This document shows positions 11,461 to 22,927 of a DNA stretch of 64,000 nucleotides, in pieces. Location: the NCBI RefSeq assembly GCF_036373705.1, contig NC_089856.1, positions 13,918,501 through 13,982,500 of the forward strand. The letters run 5' to 3'. Within the stretch, counting starts at the first letter, position 1. Every line of letters begins with the position of its first letter. The position numbers and the translations under genes are program-made. The notes below the pieces were generated by a model. That model was not told where the DNA came from. It did not search any database and saw only the letters and a program-made list of their open reading frames with translations. This stretch comes from Amia ocellicauda. Taxonomy: Eukaryota; Chordata; Actinopteri; Amiiformes; Amiidae.

Positions 11461-14400
11461 ATGACGGCCCTGAGCTCCAGGTGTGCCTTCTACCTGGGCT
11501 TCCTGGTGGGCACCTGCACCCTGTACTTTCTGCTGCGCCAGGTGTGGAATGAGAGGAGCCTCAGCCCCCAGCCTGAGATCCTGGAGAAGGCAGGGAGTGG
11601 AGGGGGGCAGGCAGGAGGGCGAGTCAGCTTGGAAGATGAAAGCTGGAGACTGGACGGCTCTGCGCTTATCAACTTAAAGCACCCCCATCTGAAAGGTAGG
11701 TCAGCAACTGTCCTTCACTGTCCTAATATCAAGAAGATAATTTGGTTGACTTTGTACACAGAGTTTGTCCTACCTCTCATCTGATTGGTCATTGGGGTTT
11801 CTGCCTCCTGACCTGTGTGTGTGTGTGTTTTCCATTTGTTTTCTTTCCCAACCTCTGTGTACTAAGTGTGAACAGGGCAGCAGGAGACTTCCAATGAAAT
11901 CCAGTACAGCGTAATCTTGAAGGGCGACCTACAATTTAAAAAAAATAATATATATATATATTCTTTGTGAATCCTGTTTGTTCAGCCATGTGTCCTGTTG
12001 CCTTTGACTGTAAACAGCTGTTTTACTAATGGACTAACATGCACAAATAAATATGGGCCGACCTGGTACAAGAGGCTTTCGCCTGACAGCAAGGTTACAT
12101 TTTTTCTTTTGACGCCTGATTTTGTCCGACTTTTGCCCTTTCAATCAATCGTCTACTCGTTGGTTTCCCCAGGGGAGGACAGCCGTGTGGCAGACGAGCT
12201 GTACAAGACGGTGCGTGTTCTGTGCTGGGTGATGACAGGTCCCAGCAACCTGGAGAAGAAGGCACGGCACATCAGGGCCACCTGGAGCCGCCACTGCAAC
12301 GTGGTCATCTTCATGAGCTCCACGGAAGACCGGGACTTCCCCACTGTGGGGCTGGGCACGGCTGAGGGGCGCGACCAGCTGTACTGGAAGACCATCCGCG
12401 CTTTCCACTACGTCCACCAGCACCACGCAGCCGAGGCAGACTGGTTCCTCAAGGCCGATGATGACACCTTCGTAGTGGTGGACAACCTGCGCTGGATCCT
12501 GGCCAACTACACCCCCGAGGAGCCCATCTACTTTGGCAAGCGCTTCAAGCCCTACGCCAAGCAGGGCTACATGAGCGGCGGCGCGGGCTACGTGCTGAGC
12601 AAGGAAGCGCTGCGGCGCTTTGTAGAGGGCTTCCGCACCAAGGTGTGCACCCACACCACCCCCGTGGAGGACCTGGCTCTGGGGCAGTGCATGGAGAAGG
12701 TGGGCGTGAAGGCTGGGGACTCCCGGGACACCCTGCACCGCGAGACCTTCCATCCCTTCGTCCCTGAGCACCACCTCACCAGCAAGTTCTCCAAGAGCTT
12801 CTGGTACTGGAACTACTGCTACTACCCCATCGTGGAGGTGAGGGGGTGCAGGGACGGGGCAGGAAAACTGATTTTTGTACCAGTTAATTATCTGTCAGTG
12901 CTGAAGAATTAAGATTAATATATACTAACATATTAAATCTCAAAGGATATAATAACGAGAAATGTGTTGATGGAGGGGCTGTGAGTGTCAGGAGTGGAGC
13001 CGAGCGCTGGGCTGGCCTCGTGGCAGAGTTGTGTGGACATATGTGCAATCGCGCACACACACACTAATAACAAAAAACAACGAGTGCTCCATGGGGGGTT
13101 CTGTGTCTGAGGAGAGCGTGGCCTGGTCAGAAGCCTGGCAATTATCCTGGATTACTGTGCACAAAGCCCCTGCCACCCCGGGCCGGTGCATAATTAGGCT
13201 CAGAAGCTATTAGTTGCACTATTCCCAGCAAAGCTACCTCAGGCACCCCTTTTAAGAGACCATAATTGGATAGGAAACTATCTGCCCTGTGAGGCAGTGA
13301 TGTAGCACAGCAGGCAGCCAGCAAGATGGCATGCACCCCTCACAGGAGCACAGAGCCTCCCCAACCCTCCTGCTCTTAGGCATTGAGAGAGACGGACGAA
13401 TGTTTTTTGAAAATACATCAATAAAATAGATGAATGAATTAGGGATGCACCGAAGTGAAAATTCTTGGCTGAAGCCGAAACCGAATATAATGAAACACTT
13501 GGCCGAAGGCCGAATACAGAATACCGAACGCGGTTTTTCAATTTTTATTTCCCATTTATTTTGCCAATTTTTTCACCATTGCATAAATTAATCTAAATGT
13601 GCTTTTTACTGTTTTGTCTTGCTTTTCAATGACAAAATCAATTACAAAACTACAATTAAAAATTATGTAACACTGAACATTTTTTTTTAACATTCCAGCA
13701 GACATTATACCAACAAAGCACAATACAATACAATAAATTAGTACAAATATTTTTATTTGGCCATCTTTGAGCCCCCATTCTTGAATAGCCTATATTAGGC
13801 CTATAACTGACTGGGGGTGCATAAATGTGTGTTGAACATGTTAAAACGTTTCAATTATTCAGGTAATTAATCAATCCCTATAACAAAAGCTAATTGCACA
13901 CCTGTATATACTAGACAGATGTGTATGAGGGAGAAGGATCTGGACAGAAAAAGCATGCTCCCACACAGTTTCTACTTGCAAGTGTTAAAAGGTCTTTGAT
14001 CAAAACATTGCATTCTATTGAATTGGAACACTTGATAGTAGAGGCGGGAGCATCATTTTCAAATTAATCAATCACATATGCAATAACATGGCAGCTAATA
14101 GGGATCTGTATCAACACACTAACACATGAGAAGGGTTGTTATATGGTGATGCATTATTGCTCTTCATACTCCTCTTCCTCTTCAGTGCTACTCCCTTCTC
14201 TGTGTTTCTGCATGTCATTAAAATAATTGAATTGGATTGGCTAGATATTCATAGAGTCACGGTCTGTGGTTGGGTAAAAAATATATAATCTCTAGGAATG
14301 ATGACAGACAGTGACATCCTTTCCATTGGTCAATACCTCACACCAGCAAAGACGCAATGCAAACGAACCGCACGCTTCTCTTCAGCAGGATCTCCGCTAC

Positions 14401-15660
14401 ACAGCAGAAAATGCACGTCTATCACAAATTGTTTCCCCATAAATTAATAGCTTGTTATTGATGCAACTGTTGAATACTTATCTAACACAACAGCTTTGTT
14501 AAATAAATATCTATGTAAAAATACATTAGAAGACGTATGGAAATGCCATAATAATAGCAGACCTTTCAACTCTTTCACATTAACTATAAAGGTTGTGATT
14601 ATGTGTTTTATAAAGGAATATTTAGCAATTACAGCTGTAATTGACCAACCAATATGTTTTTATTTCATTTTTTTTAATACATTTTCATTCAATTGCCAGG
14701 TTAGCAATGTGAGCTGCAATGAAAATGCCTTAACATTAGCGTCCTTGTGGCAATGTTTTCCGGTCACAACGGCAAAATACTGAATGTATAAGACCTACCT
14801 ATCTAGCTAATATGTACAATCTATTTGACTGAACGATTGAATTTTCCTCTCCACACCACACTCAGACTGCCGCTCTGCATTTGGAAACAGAGCTATTTGA
14901 TCACGTCATCAAAAACGGCATTGTTTGGTAAAATTTATTCGGTCTTTTCACTTATTGGGCCGAACACCGAAAGTGCTTTTTTTGCTATTTTTGTCCTAAT
15001 AATTTCGGTTGCCGAACATTCGGTGCATCCCTAGAATGAATGTCTTTCTGGAAGGAAAGCTCATATTAAACTGACCAAACACTTGTCAGCTGACATGGAT
15101 TTAGCAATGGCTAGTTTTTGGCCTATGCCAAAATATGAATCAACTTGACCATAAATTAACTTATAAAACTCTGAGATCCAGGCCAATTGTGGGGAGGGCA
15201 TCCAATGCATTTGCCAGGCTGCAGTGGAGCAGCGTGGGCAGCCTGGGCCGGGTCTGTATTGGTGGATAATTACTGAAGGCTGTGACCTATACATCTGGCT
15301 TCTGGGGCAGGGGGGTGGGGGAGGAGCCCTGATCCAGCTCTTATTTTCCGGTTTCTTTCCCTCCCTCCCATGAAGGGTCCTCAGTGCTGCTCTGACCTGG
15401 CCATCTCCTTTCACTACGTGGACGCGGAGCTGATGTACACACTGGAGTATTACACCTACCACCTGCGTGCCTATGGATACCAGCACCGCTACCAGCCTCG
15501 CCTCCCCGAGGGCATGGAGAAGCTGGGGGAGAGGGAATGGCCCGTGTGGGGACCAGAGCAGAGCCAAACGGAGCAAGCAAGGGCGGGGCCAGCGGGGTCT
15601 GTGGCAGAGAAGGAGTCGTTCAGAAACAGGACTGCAGACACAAAGGAGACTCAGCGATAG
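11461..15660 (+). CDS. c1galt1: Core-1 beta-1,3-galactosyltransferase (T-synthase) family, complete coding region
   Basis: The family transfers galactose from UDP-Gal to GalNAc-Ser/Thr in the Golgi, making the core-1 O-glycan (T antigen). Three coding exons, 11461-11695, 12173-12837 and 15376-15660, join in phase to give 394 residues. Residues about 8-25 form the single membrane anchor of a type II protein, followed by a variable stem. The catalytic domain carries LCWVMTGP, the metal-binding acidic triplet KADDDT (174-176), [40 protein letters not shown] and WYWNYCYYP, all hallmarks of C1GALT1. An NYT sequon lies at 190-192. Vertebrate C1GALT1 is about 363 aa; this one has a longer tail of low conservation. 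Fish carry paralogues (a and b) and I cannot say which this is. The start is the first ATG before the anchor, just after a 13-codon uORF. Family call very sure. Confidence 0.93.
12173..12837 (+). CDS. c1galt1: c1galt1-type catalytic-domain exon
   Basis: The exon starts after CCCCAG with phase 1 (completing GGG) and ends GTGGAG before the donor GTGAGG in phase 0. It holds most of the glycosyltransferase fold including the DDD metal site, and it is much more GC-rich than the flanking introns. Confidence 0.92.
13440..15033. mobile_element. Non-autonomous hAT-type DNA transposon in a c1galt1 intron
   Basis: The element is bounded by inverted ends: TAGGGATGCACCGAA on the left and TTCGGTGCATCCCTA on the right. 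It is flanked by the perfect 8-bp duplication GAATGAAT at 13432-13439 and 15034-15041. Eight-base duplications and this end type are diagnostic of hAT. The 1.6 kb interior is AT-rich and encodes no recognisable transposase, so it depends on an enzyme supplied in trans. Confidence 0.9.
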
Positions 15661-16922
15661 GGGCTTGTGTGAGGAGGAGGAGGTGGTGGTGGTGGTTTTG
15701 GGGGGTGGTTGGGGGTATTAGCAGGGAGGAATTGAGGAATGAGGAATTTGTAAGATGCATGTAAGATGCAAATGAGGAATTTGCATCTTGCATACGATCA
15801 CACCTCTTAAAGTGACCTTGCCTGAGGGATGCTATATGTGTGACACACCACCAAGCACAGAAGTGAACACGGGAGCACACCCCAACACCCCCACCCAACA
15901 CTGCAGCCTCTGGTGCTGCCCTGCCTGTCCTGTATGCGCCACACTGTGCGAGTTTGCACGGGGGGCCGGGGTGGGAGTGACTGAGAGACACTGCTGCTCG
16001 ATTTGCTCCAGAAATGGCATTGTGGTGGGTGGCTAAGCAAGACAAATGCGGTAGAGGATGTGTAGACTGACGCAGCTGTTGGTCCTGCTCAAGTGAGGCC
16101 GTGACGCGGCTCTTGGGCCTGGACCTGGAGTACTTTGCCAGCTTGCTCCCTTTTATTTATTATTATTATTATTTTATTAGAGCTTTGAAATTACACAATG
16201 GGACAATTAATTTCTTAATTGTGTAATTGGATCTGTTTTTTTTTTTTTTTTTTTTTTTCCTTCCTACAGCTGAACTCAAAGATGATTTGATTTGTACACT
16301 TGCATGATGAATTGGGCCTGTTGTTTTGTTGTTGTCGGTGGTTCATTACTGGCTCTGCTCGGGAATCTGTCAGCCGTGCCCGAGACTGGAGCACACAGGC
16401 CGCGGTGCACAGTGGGGCGGCACCAGGGCTGAATAACAACCCTGTAGAAGACCTGACACCCGATCATGCAGACCGGTCTCTTGTGTGTTTGGTCGAGGGG
16501 GGTACAATGCTGAGAACTGACACCCCCCTCCCCCTTCTCTGACAATTAGTGCTTTTTACAGCTCACCAAATCTTCTTGTGCTAACTGTCAAGGCGAACCA
16601 CTTCTTAATCCTTACAGGTGTTCACAGAAACGGCAGCCCTGTGTGGCTGGGCTCTTGTATTCTCTTTGTGTGTAAAGAGGACAGACCTTTATACTTAACT
16701 GTGCTGAAAACAACTGAAAAATATATCTTATATTCTAAATGTTTAACTTGATTTTTTTCATTTCAAACTCGTAAACACTGTTCTTCTTTCTCCTCCTCCT
16801 TCATAGTGACCATGGTGAGAAATCGCCATCTTGAGAAAAGAGCATTTACTTTGTTTTCCCCCTCAAGGGATATATTGTCAGTTCTTGTTTTATTTTCAGA
16901 TAGTTGTCATATTTTATATTTC

Positions 16923-16972
<50 letters not shown>

Positions 16973-17400
16973 TTGAATTATATGTATAAACCTTGATGAG
17001 AATCTTATACAGACCTGGATGGTATGTGCCTGCACTGGACTGAATTGGTATTATGGGATGTGTGTGGTGCATTTTCTTACCACACCATTCACATATCAAA
17101 ATCCAGCAGAAATGGCTGTGGTGTACAGGGGATTCATTTTTTTATTAAAATAATTAAGCATTATTATTATATCATCATTAAGAATGCCGGTCCAGTCCAA
17201 ATTGGTACAAGTGTCTCTGCAGCAGGTCAGTCCAGGCCAGGCCAGTCACTGACTCTGCAGCAGCAGTTGTTGATACCATAACTCAAGTGGAATTGTTGCA
17301 CATATTTGATTTACATTTAAAAAAAAAACAAAAAAAAACAATTCAAACTTCTTTTTTTTTCTTTCTTTTTGATGTGCTTATGAACTGAAAGATTAAACAA
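15661..17400. other. c1galt1 3' UTR and the gap to the convergent tac3 gene
   Basis: No second gene was seen. It holds a 23-base T run (16236-16258), a TTATTATTA tract near 16153, a CT then AT microsatellite (16927-16972) and A-rich tracts near 17320. No canonical AATAAA for c1galt1 was found; ATTAAA at 17144-17149 is one weak candidate. Confidence 0.5.
16927..16972. repeat. (CT)n-(AT)n compound microsatellite
   Basis: About 16 CT units are followed by about 7 AT units in the c1galt1-tac3 gap. Confidence 0.9.
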
Positions 17401-17420
17401 ACATCAAATAACTCATACTT

Positions 17421-17426
17421 TTTATT
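17421..17426 (-). terminator. tac3: Probable tac3 poly(A) signal
   Basis: TTTATT on the + strand reads AATAAA on the - strand, about 630 nt beyond the likely tac3 stop codon. No stronger signal was seen nearer. Confidence 0.55.
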
Positions 17427-18055
17427 TACAAAAAAAACATGTTATTCAACTCTAGGGGAGAGAAAAAAAAGCAAAACATTTACATACACCATTAAATGAA
17501 CTATAGTTGACTTTAAAGTAGATCTCTCAATCTCTGCATGTTTTCAAATAAACTATGTATATACATGATAGTTTGACAGCATCACAACAATCTGCAAAAA
17601 TGGAATAGTGACAATTCTGTTAAGTTAATTAACTTTTGTTGGTGTTTTCTTCTAGAAGAAACATTACACTCTTTCGTTATACAAAATAATATTTCAAGTT
17701 AATCAGAGAAAAATGCAGTCGACTTTGGCAGATGAGACATTCTGACAGTGTGGAGCCGAGTCCTGCTGGCCTACACAGCTCGGCGGAACCTGCAGCAGAA
17801 CAAGAGGACCACGTGACTGGGCGGCAGGACAGTGCATAGAAAACATACAATTGCATATACAATCATAAATAGGATTATATATGAATTGGTTTAAAGTAAT
17901 GGCCGTAACATTAAGATGCCAGGCGACCTGGCTTAAATTTGAAACGCCAAATTAAGAATGCAGTTTAGGCCAAAGGCACCTTCTAGCGGACGTGAATGCA
18001 AGTGCAAGGAAGAGAGTACAGTACATTGCTGCCAGGCTTCAGATGAGGAGTCGCC

Positions 18056-19182
18056 TTACCTCATTTTACACTTGTTGGGGAAAATGCTTCCTCTTGACTC
18101 GGGGTAGGGCTCCTTTCTCAGCGGGCTTGGGTTCCCTACAGTTTGAAGACAGGTGTGACGACGTGATTGAAAACATGCACTGGACAAACTAACTCTTCAA
18201 TGTGGGTGTAATTTCCACTAAGACGCCACAAGAGGGAACTCGAATCCCATGCATTTGGGCTTCATCCGCTACTCTTACCAAGCAAGATGAATTTGAGACA
18301 GAAGTGGAGGTACAGACTCACCGGACTCCGTATTCCTGCGGCCCATCAGTCCCACGAAGAAATCATGCATGTCTCCTGCAACGCAAACAGATCACACGTC
18401 ACCGAGGTCAGCGGCACGTATCACTGGTACAGGCAAATACGAGCAAAAGGTACTTGGTTACACTAAATAAGGTGGTGTGATTTGTCGTTAATATAGGAAT
18501 ACCACAGGATTAACACACGAATATGGCATGCACTATACCTGAGTTTTAAATTGAACATCTGAACACAGAGCTACAGGAGGATTGAAAGGCAATGCAGGCG
18601 CTTACGTTTTTGGGGAGGTAAGTCGTTCGTTCCTGGAAAATGGAAAGAAGAAAATAAGGTCAGCTGTTAACAGTACATACCAGAAGAGAAATCCGGGTAC
18701 TGTCAAGGCGACCAGTGTTTTATGATGTGTAACTGATAAACACAAAGCCCATATTATTACAAAATTATTCTGGTTGTATTTTCCTTATCTGGTGGCTATT
18801 TGCATGTTGACGAAAATAATTTAAAAGCTGCTTCATTTGTCTTGGGCGCTATTTCCATCATTTGAAGCAGTGATGGAAAGGGCGGGAAGAGGAGGTTTGG
18901 AGAAATTCACATATCCTATATCCTATGTATATATTTATTTAATAGGGGGGGGGGGGGGGGGGTTGTCGACATGGTGCGTTTCGGGTGAATGTGAGTACCT
19001 GTAATTTAATTGAGAATGATTGACAAGAGTGTCATGTGGGAGTTGTATAGCCTACATGTGGTGTGCTGAAGCTCGGGTGGAAAAGAAGGACTTTTTTTCT
19101 CTCTCCTCTCTTCCGTTTTGCTTTATTTGTATGGGTGTATTACAGACTTCACTGGAGAGACTTGATGATCACATTCATTTGC

Positions 19183-19220
<38 letters not shown>

Positions 19221-22200
19221 GTACTAGTAGTAGTAGTAGTAGTAGTATTACTACACACTGTGGTTCTAATGCTGAGGGGACACAAATCTGCGTGTTTTTG
19301 GAAATATGCAAACATTACATGGTTTCTACATTTTCGAGTAACTTTGCTCTGATATTATCCGATGATTTTGTAGACGCAAATTTACGTCATATAATTATGT
19401 AACCAATCAGTTGTCTCGTGACTTTCGTCATACGAAAATATTAATAAAAATGGCGGAAGCCGATGTTGGACACCGTCAGAGAGACTCTCCTTATCGATTT
19501 TTTCAGGGTTGGATATATGTATTTTTATTATGTATGTGTAATTATCATTAGAGGCTAGTCAATAAGTATTAAAAGGTATCGCCATTTTAATGCGACAAGG
19601 TGAATTGTTGCGGAATTAGTATGACAGTAATTAGTTTGACACTAAACTGACAGATAATTATTGACTGATGCGATTCAACATTGTTGATGATAATGTATTT
19701 TGGCATATTTTAATTATTATGTTGAACTGACACTAATTGGACAAATTGTATTTTTTATGTATTAATTAATTGCGCCTTTTTGCCACCAGTCATGATGGCG
19801 TGATTTGTATTGGCACGTTCATTTTAAACAGCAACAGCACTAGAAACAGTGAATTTCTATTGCATTTTAGATCTACGGTAAGTTAACTATAGTTTACTCA
19901 TAAAATAAAACGTATTTTAAGTCATGTGATATATTCTAGGAGAACACATATTGCCCAGTAATAACTTATTCATTGAGTTGTTTAATGATGGTACTGTAGA
20001 AAACGTAATAGACACATTTAAACTTCTACCTTACAGTTAGGTTCATTAACACGTTTATTTGTTCAATAACATTAAGTATAATCAATAATTATAGTCTAAT
20101 AAATTATTAATCATATTGATGATACATCTTCAATATTTCATTGTTCATATAATTGGCTACCCATAAACATTCTAACATTGTTTACACAATGTGTAATAGT
20201 ATCTCCTGAAATTTTATAGCAAAATGGTGCTTCAATGCGATTAAAACGCATTATTTCCCGGGCATATAGGCCTACACTAAATGCCTAGGTGGTGAAACAC
20301 GATTTAACGAAGCCGCTTTGCCTGAGCCTTATTGGATCTGCCGAAATAAACATAGTTCCTCATCAAGATTGATCCATCATTTCTCTCCCGGGTTTGTTAC
20401 CGGAGGTCCCGAGTGAGCCTGACACTGACGGTGTGCCCCGCAGCAGAGACACTACACAAGCCGCACAAGGGAAAAAGCAACGGCATTCCGCATTACACGT
20501 GGAAGTCGCTTCGTATAAAGACATCAGACAGACAAATACATAAGACTGCAAACAGCATCCCGATCTACCGAGCATCTATTATCACATCGTTTTAAATTTC
20601 CCACCGGTTTACACGATATTCACAACATAAAGAGTGAATACAGTAATTAAGTTTTGGCGGAGAGCCGAGACACCAAGAAAGGAGTTCGACAGCTGTGTTA
20701 AAAAACTAACAGCGGATGCATGGATTATATATTTTAATCCTGAAACCCTGTGTGATGAATGTAAATCATAAAACAATTAATCATATTAATATCAGGCTGT
20801 AAAACCTGTACATTTGGATTTCCGGAGGTTAGGCTATTCCATTTTATTCAAATATTTATTTTAACTGGGAAATTAGTAGTTGCTCCTATCCTTTTGACAA
20901 ACAGTTTCAGCTCAGTACAGAGACGGTTTTGCAGCTGCGTGCACAGTGTGTGAGTGTACAGCTCGCTGCGCTGGGCGGTGTGTCACTGTTCAGAAATTAA
21001 TTCTTAATTACCAGCGGCTATTAACCACCCGCCTCGAGTCAGGTGCGCAAGCTCTGTCTGCGGAACAGCCGCTCTCCGTGGTGCTGAAGATGCGGACTCG
21101 CCGCGAAGGAGAAGCGTTTGTGACTTTTCACAAGAACGGTCCGTACATCAATAAGGGCAAAATACAATACTCAACAATATACAGCATCGATTCTAATTTA
21201 ACTAAAATCAAGTACAAAGTAAAGTTAAATAGTTACATCAATACTGTGCGCAACTGGATGTTAATTTAGTAGATTTAAGGAATCCATATATTTATTTAGA
21301 CGCATTATACTCTCAACTTTTGTTATCTTGCACCGTTCTATAATATAGTTATGTGGTCTGTGTGTCTGTATGTTTAATGCTACGACGACGACGACTACTG
21401 CTACTACCAACAATAACAGTAGCAGTAGTAGTAATGAGACACACTCACCGGCGCTCCTCCTGCCCATCAGCCCCACGAAGCCGTCATAGTTGATGCCGTC
21501 ATAGAACCTCTTGAGAAATGCGCGTGGCAGGGTGTTCAGGCTCGGGGTGCCCTGGGAGGCAATTGAGAACAGACACTCCTCACCATCTCATTATTATCTC
21601 ATTTAAAAATATTCAGTGGAAACGTGTAATAACTAAACCTAAATCGGATTTTGGGCATCACCTAGCCCCTTAATTGTTTTAACTAATTATTTAATACAAT
21701 TAATTGAATATTAAATTACACATTCTGTCAGATTGTATTGAGGAGCGGAGCAGATGTCCCACAGGTTGCTAGTCACCTGCCAATCCGGACCGTCGGCCTT
21801 TCTGTTTTCCCACCCAAACACGCGTGCAGATAATCGATATTTGTTCAGTTCCAGACAAAAGCGCCCTAGAGATTATAGCAGCAGGTGCGTATTTCCCAGC
21901 GCGTCTCGCAGGACTAAACTTTCCAACCGAACTATGCACCTTTCGGGGACGTGGGAGATTTGAATTGTGTGTTTTGTTTTGTTGTGTTTTCACATCCTAA
22001 AAAATATATTAAGAATCTACTAAGGTACTTGAAAACAAGGATGGTTACGTAATCGGATTAAATATTGATAACATAATCGGAATAATTTAAAATAATAATA
22101 AAGAACATAGTAACGATTATAAGAAAAATACATATGCAGCGGTGTATATTTCGAATAAAACACGACCTGTTCACAGGTCCAGTGTAGATCTATACCATCA

Positions 22201-22452
22201 ATCAATCCAATACACTGTGCGAAGTATTCACACACTAACACATTGAATATCCGACTAGATTTTATATGAGCGTGTCTGTTTGGTGTTCATTATAGCTATA
22301 TAGCGGTGTACCCCATATCTACAGTGATGATGATGGTGATGATGTACCTGTAACTCGGAGCTAAGCGGCTCCGGTGGGTCGTCGCAGCTGGACTGGCATG
22401 ACTGGAAAGCCACCATGAGCGACAGCATCGCCAGCACCACACAGCTCCGCAT
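18056..22452 (-). CDS. tac3: Tachykinin 3 precursor (neurokinin B and NKF-like peptide)
   Basis: This encodes a secreted neuropeptide precursor; neurokinin B acts at NK3-type receptors and, in vertebrates studied, stimulates the reproductive axis. Coding exons on the - strand: 22452-22348 (signal peptide), 21551-21449 (NKF), 18632-18606 (27 nt), 18375-18322 (NKB) and 18135-18060 (tail). Phases agree at every junction. Residues 1-20 are a typical signal peptide ([20 protein letters not shown]). Cleavage at Lys-Arg and Arg-Arg, with the Gly used for amidation, would release [14 protein letters not shown] and [10 protein letters not shown], both with the tachykinin FVGLM end. Reading straight past the last donor gives 122 residues, close to human TAC3 (121). 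Splicing on to a possible exon at 17982-17952 would give about ten other residues. Exon 1 is untranslated. Identity is very sure; the C-terminus is not. Confidence 0.93.
18060..18135 (-). CDS. tac3: tac3 C-terminal exon
   Basis: It encodes [20 protein letters not shown] and NKCKMR after CTGTAG. The donor AG then GTAAGG is good, yet reading through it gives an immediate TAA (18058-18056), so the same bases serve as either a stop codon or a splice site. Confidence 0.75.
18322..18375 (-). CDS. tac3: tac3 exon encoding neurokinin B
   Basis: 54 nt in phase 1 give Arg, then [10 protein letters not shown], then Gly-Arg-Arg and NTES. The peptide equals the neurokinin B decapeptide known from mammals. 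Confidence 0.95.
18606..18632 (-). CDS. tac3: tac3 27-nt micro-exon
   Basis: Between TTTTCCAG and GTAAGC on the - strand lies a 27-nt exon in phase 1. It encodes TNDLPPQK and supplies the Lys of the Lys-Arg site in front of neurokinin B. Without it the processing site is lost but the frame is kept. Confidence 0.85.
18945..18962. repeat. 18-base G run in a tac3 intron
   Basis: An uninterrupted G tract on the + strand, C on the transcribed sense of tac3. It could form a quadruplex on the template strand. Confidence 0.85.
19186..19250. repeat. (TTA)n-(TAG)n trinucleotide tract in a tac3 intron
   Basis: About 11 TTA units pass into about 9 TAG units. Confidence 0.9.
21449..21551 (-). CDS. tac3: tac3 exon encoding the NKF-like tachykinin
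   Basis: It encodes Lys-Arg, then [14 protein letters not shown], then Gly-Arg-Arg. This second peptide is the fish-type NKF (neurokinin F), which I recall as present in fish tac3 and absent from the mammalian gene. The exon ends in phase 1. Confidence 0.92.
22348..22452 (-). CDS. tac3: tac3 first coding exon (signal peptide)
   Basis: 35 codons in phase 0 run from the ATG at 22452 to the donor TTACAG then GTACAT. A hydrophobic core ([12 protein letters not shown]) after Met-Arg marks a signal peptide. An acidic, proline-rich stretch follows, as is usual before the first tachykinin. Confidence 0.9.
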
Positions 22453-22744
22453 CGTGCTCACCTGGGCACACTTGGGCACACCTGGGCACACGGTAGAACA
22501 GCTCTAATATACTGCAATTTAGAGCGACACATTGCGATAAAACACAACACATGAGGGCAGAGTGCTACACGATAAAACATCACACAACACAAACATACAG
22601 TGCAATACTGTAATTGAGATTGGACTTTGATTGAGTCAAGCGTTTTCCTCTTCTCAATACTCGTCATTGGAATTCATCGGATTGGGAGCAAGAAAGCGAC
22701 AATATTTGTGGGGACTGACGCTCAGAAACACAGCTGAATTGTAA

Positions 22745-22845
22745 ACGAACAATTGCAATGCCACAAGTTAAAATTTATTATTGCACTTTGTATTGCTCTT
22801 ATTTTGTAAGTCGCCCCGGACAAGGGCGTCTGCTAAGAAATAAAT
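22745..22845 (+). mobile_element. L2-type LINE 3' tail fragment
   Basis: It contains TTTTGTAAGTCGCCCCGGAC and AAGGGCGTCTGC, followed by AATAAATAATAA. The same tail occurs at about 37.9 and 38.27 kb in this window after an L2-type ORF2 remnant, so this is a short, 5'-truncated copy in tac3 intron 1. Confidence 0.75.
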
Positions 22846-22854
22846 AATAACAAT

Positions 22855-22895
22855 ACTACTTCTTCTTCTTCTACTACTACTACTACTACTACTAC

Positions 22896-22927
<32 letters not shown>
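22855..22927. repeat. (CTT)n-(CTA)n-(ATA)n tract after the LINE tail
   Basis: This trinucleotide expansion directly follows the L2-type tail at 22845, as is common where LINE tails seed microsatellites. Confidence 0.9.

Noticed and set aside
12145..12774. 209-codon frame antisense to the c1galt1 exon
   Set aside because: It is a shadow of the GC-rich coding exon with no recognisable domain.
22361..22667. Other - strand frames around the tac3 signal-peptide exon
   Set aside because: They overlap the signal-peptide exon in the wrong frame or run into the intron and lack any tachykinin motif.
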